Assembly (NCBI GenBank): GCA_903866255.1
Contig: CAIPMW010000065.1
Coordinates: 1-64,000, forward strand
Direction: 5' to 3'
Length of the DNA: 64,000 bases
Origin: an uncultured Chlorobiaceae bacterium
GTDB taxonomy: Bacteria > Bacteroidota > Chlorobiia > Chlorobiales > Chlorobiaceae
Part shown: positions 1 through 8,003 of the stretch, piece by piece
Layout: each line of letters begins with the position of its first letter
How positions within the stretch are numbered: position 1 is the stretch's first letter
Translations under genes and position numbers: made by a program
Notes under the pieces: generated by a model
Databases searched by the model: none
What the model saw: the letters and a program-made list of their open reading frames with translations, nothing else
What the model was told of the DNA's origin: nothing

Positions 1-139
1 AATGGAAAGTAGTGCCTGGAATCCAGCATACCGGTTTATGTGCTGGCTTATTGCTTCAGTGTTATACGTGACTGCCAGCCCGCGCTTGGGTGTTCTCCTC
101 TGGATAAGAAAATCATCATAAGCCTTCTGGTGCTTTGCT
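1..139 (-). pseudogene. truncated copy of an IS1634/IS4-like transposase
   Basis: On the minus strand these bases read without a stop as about 46 residues (for example KAYDDFLIQRRTPKRGL and YNTEAISQ). They match the part of the intact transposase encoded at about 523-660, with many substitutions. The fragment has the same orientation as the intact element and stops exactly where that element's left inverted repeat begins. It is therefore the remainder of a second, diverged element of the same family; the rest lies beyond the window edge and cannot be judged. Confidence 0.85.
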
Positions 140-140
140 A

Positions 141-169
141 CCTAATTTCCCGTGGAAATTATAACTACG
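141..169. repeat. left terminal inverted repeat of the IS
   Basis: It begins CCTAATTTCCCG and ends TTATAACTACG. It pairs with the reverse complement of 1828-1856, with mismatches confined to positions 4, 13 and 15-18. The transposase stop codon lies inside this repeat at 165-167. Confidence 0.85.
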
Positions 170-1727
170 AGCAACCAGACAGATGAACTCCCAGCTCTTT
201 ACAAATCACCCGCTGCACCTTGGTAACCTCGGTGTGAATGTGTCCATACCTCCCAGAATATTGCACTTTGACAATAGTCTCCATTTCACGCAGGAGATCA
301 TGGACTGTGTATTTCTCTATGAGTCCAGATGTTCTCATTTTCTGGCGTAGAGCGCTGATCAGGATTAGAGCGATGAACTGGATGAAGAGTCTTCCGTCGA
401 CAGTCGCCGACTGGTGCATCCTTAGACGATTCATGTCTAACGAGTTCTTCAGGTCATCGAAGCACGTCTCAATCGCATCTTTGTCACGATAAACCCTCAT
501 TGCCTCCACTGGATCCTTGATTCCATTGGAAAGAAGTCCCTGGAATCCGGCATACCGGCTAATGTATTGGCTTATTGCTTCGGTGTTATAAGAGACCTGC
601 AGACCGCGCTTGGGAGTTTTCTTCTGGATAAAGAAATTGTCATAGGCTTTCTGGTGCTCTTTCACTGGCTTGCCTGACTCAAGTTCTTGTTTGTAATCAA
701 GCAGTTCCCCATTAAACATGTCCACATCCTTGGCATGGCTGGTGGCGTTATAATACAGGTGGAGATAACAGCGGCGCTTCTTCTCTCCCCAAAGATATAA
801 ACGCGAGTGAACATAAAGTATCTCCTCATCAAGCTTGCAGTATCCCGCAGGACCATGAATGGTATCACGAATATCGTCGATGGCATGCTGCAACCACTTG
901 TTGCTCAAGGGAACTCCGATCGTGAAGCGATCATGGTGTTCTGTTAATTCATCAAGGTTCGTTTTGCTGTAGAACCCCTTATCCATTACAAAATGGAGTC
1001 GTTTTACTTCAAGCTTCTTGAAGGTCAACATAAGATTGTGCAGCGTTGAAACATCATTGATGCTTCCCGGAACGCGGTGGTAATAGACAGGCAGAGCTGA
1101 AATCTGGCCGAATAGCATCGCAAGGTTGAGTTGGGGGAGCTTCTCACCATCACGGTTATAGCCATATTTGATGTATTCGTTCAGTTCTGAGTATGAAGAG
1201 ATCGAGGTAATGTCGTAGCAGATGAAGTCATTTTCCAACGTCTTTTTCATCCATTTTGCCAAAAATGTCTGTTTGGCATCGGTTCCGATGGAGGAGAGTA
1301 TCTCACTGATCCGTTGGCTGGTTAAGGAGTTTGCAAGGTCAGGTTCATGGCTTTTCGCCCAAGATGAGCAATGGCTAAGCGCACCGCCCTGTATGGCAAG
1401 GTAATTTGCCATTGCCAGTATTTGTCTGTGGGTGTCGGGAAAACAGGATTTCAGCAAGTCAGCCAAACCGGTAAGTTTGGAAAACTCATTGAGTACTGCC
1501 ACTGGCCCGATTATCTGGGCTGATGCAGTGACTGCTGGGTCCCGAATGGCCGCCTGTTGTGGGTTCAGTCGTTTAGAGGGAATGAACGTCCCAGTAGCAG
1601 GATCGATCTTGCCGACACACACCTGCTTGTTACGCGACTGCTTGATTTCCTTATTATAGGTAGAGACAGCCTCATAGACGTAAGTAACTCCGCTTTTCTT
1701 ATTGAGTTGATGAACTTTGAATGCCAT
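165..1727 (-). CDS. IS1634/IS4-family DDE transposase
   Basis: This 520-residue protein should cut and rejoin the ends of the surrounding insertion sequence. The likely catalytic triad is D172 in CYDITS, D249 in VMDKGF and E420 in AIETCFDDLK, the last in the YREK-like context usual for IS4-type enzymes. I chose the ATG at 1727 because it follows an AAAGAGAAA ribosome-binding site and opens the conserved MAFKVHQLNKKSG start; the frame can be extended 18 codons upstream without support. The reading frame is full length with no frameshift, so the enzyme could be active. Its stop codon sits within the left inverted repeat. The subgroup assignment (IS1634 rather than another IS4 branch) is from memory of the family. 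Confidence 0.88.
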   Translation of the reverse strand: MAFKVHQLNKKSGVTYVYEAVSTYNKEIKQSRNKQVCVGKIDPATGTFIPSKRLNPQQAAIRDPAVTASAQIIGPVAVLNEFSKLTGLADLLKSCFPDTHRQILAMANYLAIQGGALSHCSSWAKSHEPDLANSLTSQRISEILSSIGTDAKQTFLAKWMKKTLENDFICYDITSISSYSELNEYIKYGYNRDGEKLPQLNLAMLFGQISALPVYYHRVPGSINDVSTLHNLMLTFKKLEVKRLHFVMDKGFYSKTNLDELTEHHDRFTIGVPLSNKWLQHAIDDIRDTIHGPAGYCKLDEEILYVHSRLYLWGEKKRRCYLHLYYNATSHAKDVDMFNGELLDYKQELESGKPVKEHQKAYDNFFIQKKTPKRGLQVSYNTEAISQYISRYAGFQGLLSNGIKDPVEAMRVYRDKDAIETCFDDLKNSLDMNRLRMHQSATVDGRLFIQFIALILISALRQKMRTSGLIEKYTVHDLLREMETIVKVQYSGRYGHIHTEVTKVQRVICKELGVHLSGCS

Positions 1728-1827
1728 AATTTCTCTTTTGGTTAGAGTTATAATAATAACTCTATTTCGTGAGGAAAACAAGCAAAAAAAGCTTGTAACC
1801 CGCTTGATTTTATCAAATTAGTTATGG

Positions 1828-1856
1828 CGTAGTTATAAAAATCTCGGGAAATAAGG
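1828..1856. repeat. right terminal inverted repeat of the IS
   Basis: Read on the minus strand it begins CCTTATTTCCCG and ends TTATAACTACG, matching the left repeat at 23 of 29 positions. It lies about 100 bases upstream of the transposase start, leaving room for the transposase promoter inside the element. Confidence 0.85.
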
Positions 1857-1951
1857 ATGTATGATAGTTTTTCGAGTGTAGGGTTGAGCAGCTTTTTCCC
1901 CAATACCAAACACCCTGTATCTTCCAACAGGGCATCCAGCACGGAAGGCGT
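1857..1951. other. remnant stretch between IS and ferredoxin gene
   Basis: On the minus strand a short frame opens at 1942 and reads about 29 residues (MLDALLEDTGCLVLGKKLLN and a few more) before running into the insertion sequence. I do not recognise it. It may be the start of a gene cut by the insertion, or noncoding. A 6-bp hairpin (1913-1918 with 1927-1932, ccctgt/acaggg) about 20-40 bases after the ferredoxin stop could act as a weak terminator. Confidence 0.35.
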
Positions 1952-2260
1952 TCAGTTAATCAGATGCGCTTCGCACGCTTCACCCTCTTCGAGAGCGTCA
2001 AGTATTTCATCAATTTTATACTCGCTGTCAATCTCGCCATACCAGAAGCTTTCGGGATAGACGACAAGCACAGGCCCTTTCTCGCAAAGATTGAGGCAAC
2101 CGGTTGCCGAGACGGTAACGTCGGTCATGCCACGGTCAGAAAGCTCACTTTCAATGTAGGGAATCAGGCCGAGCGACTCCTTTTTATGACAAATTCCCTG
2201 CGGTGTGCCCTGCGCCCGAAAACTTGCGCAGACCAGAATGTGATGCTTTGGTTTATCCAT
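1952..2260 (-). CDS. thioredoxin-like [2Fe-2S] ferredoxin of the nif operon
   Basis: A 102-residue electron carrier of the thioredoxin-fold [2Fe-2S] ferredoxin family (Shethna protein I / Clostridium pasteurianum 2Fe-2S type). Cluster ligands are C11, C24, C55 and C59, spaced C-x12-C then C-x3-C in the TGCLNLCEKGP motif. It is the last gene of the nif run, 117 bases after nifB, and homologues commonly sit near nif genes, so electron donation to nitrogenase or to cofactor assembly is likely but inferred. The C-terminus is acidic. The gene appears intact despite the insertion sequence about 95 bases downstream. Confidence 0.92.
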   Translation of the reverse strand: MDKPKHHILVCASFRAQGTPQGICHKKESLGLIPYIESELSDRGMTDVTVSATGCLNLCEKGPVLVVYPESFWYGEIDSEYKIDEILDALEEGEACEAHLIN

Positions 2261-2334
2261 TTTTTGACTCCAGATAATTATTTAATCATTTATTTATCGA
2301 TTACTCCATAACTCGTTGCCCTAAATCTTAAACT

Positions 2335-2362
2335 TTGAACCTTGAACCCTGAACCTTGAACT
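2335..2362. repeat. four tandem 7-bp units (TTGAACC-like)
   Basis: In the 117-base gap between nifB and the ferredoxin gene, the heptamer TTGAACC is repeated four times with single-base changes (units at 2335, 2342, 2349 and 2356). It shows no dyad symmetry and lies about 75 bases upstream of the ferredoxin start. It may be simple slippage DNA; no regulatory role can be shown. Confidence 0.7.
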
Positions 2363-2377
2363 TTAAAACAACCCTCC

Positions 2378-3649
2378 TCACCCGCATCCCCCTCCAGTAC
2401 CGCTGCAGCTTGATCCGCAGGCGTGAATCTGGCTGCTTTTCATCAGGTGTTTCAGATCCTGTCCGGTAAATATGCCGTATACAGCCTCTTCGATAACGCC
2501 TTCGAGCACAAGCACATCAATACCGTGCGCATTCAGAACTTTTTTGGGCGAGTCGCCCGCGCCATTGACCAGCAGCGCCCGACAGTCGCTGAGGGTTCCG
2601 GCCAGAGCCTCCCAACGCTCTTTTCCGCCTCCAGCCGGTGGAGCAGTTCTTGAATCGATCAGGAGGCACTCTCCAGAATCGTCCATACTGTAAATCAGAA
2701 ACCGATCAGCTTCACCAAGATGTTGGTTGATCAGAACTCCTTCCATGCTGCTGACGGCAATATATGGCCGAACATCAGCCGGGTTGCCTGGCATTGCCGC
2801 CGCTTCTGCCAGTTTCTGCATCATCTCCTCCGTGTTGATTTCGCCAATAATTCCGACCGCATCAGCCCTGCAGCGTGCACAGTGTTTCATCTGTGGAAGA
2901 AATTCACTTGTCGCTTTCTGGATTTCGGTTACCATCTCCAGAGAGGGTTCCGCAATGTTTTCAAAGACCGTCTCGTGCGTGTTGTAGTAGGGAAGACAGT
3001 TCAAAATGTCAGCGCCAAGTTCAGCCACTTTTGAAGCGACGGCGATGACGTGCGAATCGTTCACTCCTGGAATGATAATGGAGTTTACCTTGGCAGTGAT
3101 ACCGGCCTCCTTCAGCTTTTTCAGCGACTCAAGCTGGTTCTTGATCAGCACTTTGGCCGCATCGATACCCCGATACATTTTTTTGTTGTACCTCACCCAC
3201 GCATAGATTTCGGCACCAATTTCCGGGTCAATGGCATTGATGGTGATGGTGACATGGCTGACCTGCAACCGGGCGAACTCATCAATGTACGGGAGCAGTT
3301 CGAGGCCGTTGGTTGCCAGGCAGAGCAGCATCTCCGGATATTTTGCCCGAACCAGCCGCAGTGTCTCCATGGTTTCGTCCGGGTTGGCAAAGGGATCTCC
3401 AGGGCCAGCAATGCCAACAACAGCAATATTGGGAGAGAGTATCATCGCCTGATCAAGGTAGTACAATGCCTGCTTTGGTGACAGCACCTTGCTGGTGACG
3501 CCGGGCCGGTTCTCGTTCATGCAGTCGAATTTGCGGCTGCAATAGTTGCACTGGATATTGCATTTCGGCGCAACAGGGAGGTGAATACGCCCGAACTTGT
3601 GTCGGGATGCATCGTTGAAACAGGGGTGGTTTGCAATTTTGAGTGTCAT
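2378..3649 (-). CDS. nifB: nitrogenase FeMo-cofactor biosynthesis protein NifB
   Basis: This 423-residue radical SAM enzyme makes NifB-co, the 8Fe-9S-C core of FeMo-co. The radical SAM ligands are C30, C34 and C37 (CxxxCxxC), followed by the FDCMNENRPG stretch typical of NifB. After a short linker from about residue 290, a NifX/NafY-type cofactor-binding domain follows (YIAVSSMEGVLINQHLGEA), so this is the two-domain form. The C-terminus is rich in Cys and Gly. It starts 11 bases after the nifN stop and is presumably co-transcribed with it. The full length and all expected motifs make this assignment secure. Confidence 0.97.
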   Translation of the reverse strand: MTLKIANHPCFNDASRHKFGRIHLPVAPKCNIQCNYCSRKFDCMNENRPGVTSKVLSPKQALYYLDQAMILSPNIAVVGIAGPGDPFANPDETMETLRLVRAKYPEMLLCLATNGLELLPYIDEFARLQVSHVTITINAIDPEIGAEIYAWVRYNKKMYRGIDAAKVLIKNQLESLKKLKEAGITAKVNSIIIPGVNDSHVIAVASKVAELGADILNCLPYYNTHETVFENIAEPSLEMVTEIQKATSEFLPQMKHCARCRADAVGIIGEINTEEMMQKLAEAAAMPGNPADVRPYIAVSSMEGVLINQHLGEADRFLIYSMDDSGECLLIDSRTAPPAGGGKERWEALAGTLSDCRALLVNGAGDSPKKVLNAHGIDVLVLEGVIEEAVYGIFTGQDLKHLMKSSQIHACGSSCSGTGGGCG

Positions 3650-3660
3650 AATATCCTCCC

Positions 3661-5019
3661 TTACATATAAGTGTAGCCGATTGATGAAGCATTCTGCCGC
3701 TGTTCGATAACGGTGTTGACTATTCGGTCAAAGAGTTCCTGGGTACCACGGTAGCCGAGGTGGTGCATCCGCTGTCCACCAAAGCGATCGTGAATCGGGA
3801 ACCCGAGTCTGAGCAGCGGGATATTATTTTTTCTTGACATGGTATACCCTTTGCTGTTGCCGATAAGAAAATCGGGTTGGAGTATTTTCGCCTCATCCTC
3901 AATATCGACGAAGTCAACACCTTCGCGTACTTTGATGCCGAGTTCATCCATGTCAGGAACCAGTTCCGCAATCCGTTTTTTCATCAGCCCGCTCTTGCCG
4001 CCCGAGGCGCAGAGCACAGGCACCATACCGATCTCGCGAAGGAAGGCGGTCATACCGATGACCAGATCCTCTTCGCCGTAAATGATTACTCTCTTGTCAA
4101 AAACATATTTATGGCCATCAGCGTATGCATCAACAAGCCGACGGCGCTCATCTTCATATTTTTCATCTCGTTTTTCGCCGGTCAACGTTTCGAGCAGGCT
4201 GAAAAATTTGTCGCTCCCATTGATACCGATAGGCAGAGGGAGATGATAAGCCGGGACCCCAAACATCACATCCAGGTATCCGGCTGCCGATTTTGAGGCT
4301 TCAATTGTTGAACCAAACTCAATACTTGCCATGGCACTGGCCGCCGTTGCAATGGCGCTCGCTGGTGTGCCACCCGGTGGTATGCGATGGTACTCACCCC
4401 ATGGGCCGCCATCCATGGTCTGTGAATAGTCGGGCAGCATCATGTATGGCACTCCGAAATCTTCAAGAATCTCCTTCAGATAACGCAAGTCAGCAGGGGA
4501 GACCATGTTCGGAAAAAGGTTTATCAGCCTCTGCCATGGCATTTTTTCAGCCAGAGCTTTCACCGAAGCATGGACAGCGGCATGAAATCCGTCGATATGG
4601 CTGCCCTGATAGCTTGGCGTTGACGCATGGATCAGAATCGGCATAGGCGAGCCGTTTTTGAACTCCTTTTTGTATTCCCGCAGAATCATCGGAACATCGT
4701 CTCCAATCGTTTCGCTCAGGCAGGTGGTGGCCACCCCAATAACATCGGGCTTGTACTGATCGCTGACGTTTTTCAGCCCGATTTTCAGGTTATGGCTGCC
4801 GCCAAAAACCGCGCTCTCTTCATGAAAGTTTGATGATGCAATATCAATCGGCTCTTTATAGTGGCTGATCAGATAACGTCGTATATAGGTTGCACACCCC
4901 TGCGAGCCGTGCAGGAATGGGACACAGTTCTCTATTCCCCGGAAGGCGAGGCATGCACCAAGAGGGTTGCAAAGTTTGCAGGCGTTCTGTGTTGCTGTTT
5001 TTGCGTGTTCGTGTTTCAT
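3661..5019 (-). CDS. nifN: FeMo-cofactor scaffold subunit NifN
   Basis: This 452-residue NifK paralogue forms the NifEN scaffold on which FeMo-co matures. Cluster-region cysteines lie in NACKLCNPLGAC, HGSQGCATY and TTCLSETIGDD, the same arrangement as NifK. I place the start at 5019 because a strong AAGGAGG lies just upstream within the nifE end and the ATG overlaps the nifE stop as ATGA, a translational-coupling arrangement; the frame can be extended 11 codons to 5052 but that would run further into nifE. It is not fused to NifB or NifX. The assignment as NifN rather than NifK rests on the adjacent nifE and the separate nifK. Confidence 0.95.
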   Translation of the reverse strand: MKHEHAKTATQNACKLCNPLGACLAFRGIENCVPFLHGSQGCATYIRRYLISHYKEPIDIASSNFHEESAVFGGSHNLKIGLKNVSDQYKPDVIGVATTCLSETIGDDVPMILREYKKEFKNGSPMPILIHASTPSYQGSHIDGFHAAVHASVKALAEKMPWQRLINLFPNMVSPADLRYLKEILEDFGVPYMMLPDYSQTMDGGPWGEYHRIPPGGTPASAIATAASAMASIEFGSTIEASKSAAGYLDVMFGVPAYHLPLPIGINGSDKFFSLLETLTGEKRDEKYEDERRRLVDAYADGHKYVFDKRVIIYGEEDLVIGMTAFLREIGMVPVLCASGGKSGLMKKRIAELVPDMDELGIKVREGVDFVDIEDEAKILQPDFLIGNSKGYTMSRKNNIPLLRLGFPIHDRFGGQRMHHLGYRGTQELFDRIVNTVIEQRQNASSIGYTYM

Positions 5020-6377
5020 AGGGAGCCTCCTTTTCTTGGAGCGAACTGCCATACCGGGCTCATGACCGATTGATAGACCTCCAGTGCAAAATTGTACATG
5101 CCGACAAATCCGGCGAGAGGGATCTTCCTCTCATGGTTATGATCACAAAATCCTATACCAAGCTTGAAGGCGATTGGCCGCTCCTTGACACCGCCAATAA
5201 GCAGGTCAGCCCCTTTTTCAAGGATAAATTTCGAGAGTTCGACTGGGTTTGAATCATCCACAATCACCGTTCCCTCATCGCACATCTCTTTGAGTCGGGC
5301 ATAATCTTCCTGGTTGCCGGTCTGTGAACCAGCCAGCACAACTGACATACCGATTGAACGGAGCGCTTTAATGAGCGAAAAGGTCTTGAATGCGCCACCA
5401 ACATAGATAGCGGCCTTTTTGCCCGTAAGCGCTTTTTTGAATTTCTGGAGCGAAGGGTAGAGTGTTTTCACCTCTTCACTGACAATTTGTTTTGCTGCTT
5501 CCATAATATCTGGCCGGTCAGGAAATTTGACGGCCACATCATAGAGTGATTTCGACATATCCTCAATTCCGAAATAGGAGACACGAATGTAGGGAATTCC
5601 ATATTTCTCCTCCATCTCTTTGGCAAGCCAGGTCATTGAGCCTGAACACTGCACCACGTTGAGCGTTGCGCCATGAGCGCGTCGGACAGCATCAATACGT
5701 CCGTCACCAGTCAGTGTCGCTACAACCTCAATGCCCATTTTTTCATAGTATTGGCGTATAATCCACGCTTCACCGGCAAGGTTGAATTCGCCGAGGATGT
5801 TGATACTGTATTTGCTGATATCCTCAGTTGAGCCTGTGCCGATCAGCTTCATCAGAGCATGGCAAGCCGCTTTATAGCCATCTTTTTTTGTACCCTTGAA
5901 TCCTTCTGAGTGGACCGGAAGCACTGGAATGCCTGTCTCCCGTGCAACTTTTTTGCAGATTGCCTCAATATCATCGCCGATGAGGCCGACAATACAGGTT
6001 GAGTAGATAAAGGCAGCTTTGGGTTTGTACTGCTCAATCAGCTCAATCAGTGACTTGTAAAGCTTTTTTTCGCCGCCGTAAATAACATCCATCTCTTGCA
6101 GGTCGGTCGAAAAACTCAAACGGTGGAGCTCAGGTCCTGAAGAGACTGCTCCACGAATGTCCCAGGTGTATGCTGCACATCCGATAGGCCCGTGAACCAG
6201 ATGAATGGCATCGGCTACGGGATAGAGTACAACCCTGGAACCGCAAAAGACGCAGGCACGCTGGCTCACCGATCCCGACAGGCTGGAGGTGTCACAAGCG
6301 ATATCGGCTTGAGCCACACCACTGTTCTTTTCGAGCACCTGCCTCTCTCTTCCCTCAAGAATACCAATCTGTTCCAT
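5016..6377 (-). CDS. nifE: FeMo-cofactor scaffold subunit NifE
   Basis: A 453-residue NifD paralogue and partner of NifN in the NifEN scaffold. The cysteines expected for the P-cluster-like site lie in CVFCGSRVV, HGPIGCAAYTWD and STCIVGLIGDD. The N-terminus IGILEGRERQV is typical of NifE. Two in-frame ATGs are possible, at 6383 and 6377. AAGAGG at 6385-6390 is one base from the first but seven bases from the second, so I chose 6377 (MEQIGILEG). The gene overlaps nifN by four bases and lies about 216 bases downstream of nifK, a gap filled by repeats. Confidence 0.95.
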   Translation of the reverse strand: MEQIGILEGRERQVLEKNSGVAQADIACDTSSLSGSVSQRACVFCGSRVVLYPVADAIHLVHGPIGCAAYTWDIRGAVSSGPELHRLSFSTDLQEMDVIYGGEKKLYKSLIELIEQYKPKAAFIYSTCIVGLIGDDIEAICKKVARETGIPVLPVHSEGFKGTKKDGYKAACHALMKLIGTGSTEDISKYSINILGEFNLAGEAWIIRQYYEKMGIEVVATLTGDGRIDAVRRAHGATLNVVQCSGSMTWLAKEMEEKYGIPYIRVSYFGIEDMSKSLYDVAVKFPDRPDIMEAAKQIVSEEVKTLYPSLQKFKKALTGKKAAIYVGGAFKTFSLIKALRSIGMSVVLAGSQTGNQEDYARLKEMCDEGTVIVDDSNPVELSKFILEKGADLLIGGVKERPIAFKLGIGFCDHNHERKIPLAGFVGMYNFALEVYQSVMSPVWQFAPRKGGSL

Positions 6378-6448
6378 AGCCATACCTCTTAATATTGTTG
6401 GGGGATGTGAATTCCGTTGTTCCCCGGTGTCCCGTGTTTTCCGGGGTG

Positions 6449-6488
6449 TCCCGTGTGTCCCGTGTATCCCGTGTATCCCGTGTGTCCC
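6449..6488. repeat. tandem 9-bp repeats (TCCCGTGTN) in the nifK-nifE gap
   Basis: Four contiguous units TCCCGTGTR at 6449, 6458, 6467 and 6476 are followed by a partial unit. An imperfect outlying copy lies at 6430-6438 and a related TTCCGGGG stretch between them. They occupy the transcribed gap between nifK and nifE and so would lie in the mRNA. The repeat encodes a three-residue periodicity if read (VSR/IPC), but no gene is supported here. Confidence 0.75.
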
Positions 6489-6529
6489 AGGGCTTCACCC
6501 TGGGCTATTGTATGTCGCCCCTTCGGGGC
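6486..6529. repeat. double-hairpin intergenic element in the nifK-nifE gap
   Basis: Two perfect hairpins stand side by side: cccaggg (6486-6492) with ccctggg (6498-6504) around a five-base loop, then gcccc (6517-6521) with ggggc (6525-6529) around TTC. Just downstream comes ACCCCGAAGGT. The block resembles a dispersed intergenic element I have seen in genomes of several phyla, often misannotated as small ORFs; that resemblance is from memory. In the nif transcript it would form stable RNA structure between nifK and nifE and could alter mRNA stability or stoichiometry. Confidence 0.6.
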
Positions 6530-6593
6530 TTAAGAACAATGGTTTTATATACCCCGAAGGTGCAGCATTTTTCACCCTTCACCCTTTTTTCTC

Positions 6594-7976
6594 TTACATC
6601 ACCAGTTCAAACTTCTCCTCAAGCGCATCACGATCCTGGCGATCCATGATGGCATTCAGAATCTTTTCGAGCAGTCTCAGGCTGCCGCTGTACCCGATAT
6701 TCGGGAAGTAGCTGTGGCCAATTCTGTCAAGAATCGGGAAGCCAAACCTGATGAACGGAATATCCTCGTCGCGGGCCATGTATTTGCCGTAAGTGTTTCC
6801 GATCAAAAGGTCGACAGGCTCGTTCTTCATCCACTGGTGAAGCAGGAACATGTCTGCCTGAAGCCCGCTCTTGAAGTTTGTTTCCGGTGACCTCTCGTCA
6901 AGAAGCTGGCGCATCTGCTTCTCAAATTTCTGTCCAGGTGTGCCGCTGACGATATGTACTGGCTTCATGCCCAGGTCAAGCAGGAACTCGGTGAGCGGCA
7001 AAATCTGATCCGGGTCACCAAAGAGCGCAACCCGCTTGCCGTGCAGATACTGCTCCATGTCGCACATCACATCAACCAGTCGTCCTCGGTCAGCCGTAAT
7101 CTCATCGGGTACTGTTACTCCGGCAACTTTGCTGATTCCCATAATGAAGCGGTCAGTTGCTGTGAGGCCGATTGGTATGTCGAGCGTTTCAAACGGCACC
7201 TTGCACTTCTTTTCAAGCGCTATTGCCGCAGGCTCGGCACTGATGCTTCCGAGCGCCAGTGAAGCAAGGCTGTCGCCGCTGCTCTTCAGCTCTTCCACCG
7301 TTGTGCCACCTTTTGGATAAAAGACATGCTTGCCCGTCTGCGGTGCATCAAGAACGTCTGAAGTGTCAGGAAAGAGCACAATGTTGATGCCCATCACCTT
7401 CGCCAGTCGTTTGATTTCGCGCATATCCGAAGGCTCCATCCATCCGGCAATAATGTTGTACTGGCTCTTTTTGACACCGGTTGACTCCGCAAATTGTGTC
7501 GCTATGCCAGCAACCATGTTTGAGTAGCCGGTGACGTGCGAACCAACAAAACTCGGCGTGCTGGCATAAATCACATACTTGCCTTCTGGAATTTTACCGT
7601 CATCACTTGCCTTTTTCGTGATCTGCTGCAAGTCATCACCGATAGTTTCGCTGAGGCAGGTTGAGTGCACCGCGATGATATCCGGATCATAGACCGCGAA
7701 GATAGTGTCAATGGCGGCCAGAAGGTTTGCCTGGCCACCGAACACCGAAGCTCCCTCGGTGAACGAACTTGTTGCCGCCATAACAGGCTCTTTGTAGTGG
7801 CGGGTCAGGGTGCTCCTGTGATAGGAGCAACACCCTTGTGAGCCATGGCTGTGAGGCAGACAGCCGTGAATTCCAAGCGCGGCATACATGGCACCGATCG
7901 GCTGGCAGGTCTTTGCCGGGTTGATCGTCAGCCCCTCGCGCACTTTAACCTCTTTTGATGTGTGTCGTAATAGCAT
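6594..7976 (-). CDS. nifK: nitrogenase MoFe protein beta subunit NifK (short form)
   Basis: This 460-residue subunit pairs with NifD to form the MoFe protein. The P-cluster ligands are C24 (KTCQPIGA), C49 (HGSQGC) and C107 (STCLSETIGDD). Compared with Azotobacter NifK, where the first ligand is residue 70, the N-terminus is shorter by about 45 residues, as in Clostridium-type enzymes. It follows nifD by 27 bases. The length fits a complete gene. The short N-terminus together with the long NifD places this nitrogenase in the Chlorobi/Clostridium-like group. Confidence 0.97.
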   Translation of the reverse strand: MLLRHTSKEVKVREGLTINPAKTCQPIGAMYAALGIHGCLPHSHGSQGCCSYHRSTLTRHYKEPVMAATSSFTEGASVFGGQANLLAAIDTIFAVYDPDIIAVHSTCLSETIGDDLQQITKKASDDGKIPEGKYVIYASTPSFVGSHVTGYSNMVAGIATQFAESTGVKKSQYNIIAGWMEPSDMREIKRLAKVMGINIVLFPDTSDVLDAPQTGKHVFYPKGGTTVEELKSSGDSLASLALGSISAEPAAIALEKKCKVPFETLDIPIGLTATDRFIMGISKVAGVTVPDEITADRGRLVDVMCDMEQYLHGKRVALFGDPDQILPLTEFLLDLGMKPVHIVSGTPGQKFEKQMRQLLDERSPETNFKSGLQADMFLLHQWMKNEPVDLLIGNTYGKYMARDEDIPFIRFGFPILDRIGHSYFPNIGYSGSLRLLEKILNAIMDRQDRDALEEKFELVM

Positions 7977-8003
7977 AATTCAATAGTCTCCGTTTTCCAT
8001 TCA

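Larger units (their letters stand above)
141..1856 (-). mobile_element. complete IS1634/IS4-type insertion sequence
   Basis: The element is about 1.7 kb, carries one DDE transposase on the minus strand and is bounded by imperfect inverted repeats of 29 bp at 141-169 and 1828-1856, with 23 of 29 positions matching. I see no target-site duplication: the bases outside the left end (136-140, tgcta) and outside the right end (1857-1861, atgta) differ. The left neighbour is a fragment of a related element, so recombination or a nested insertion followed by deletion could explain the missing duplication. Family assignment rests on the transposase and is by memory, not by a search. Confidence 0.85.
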
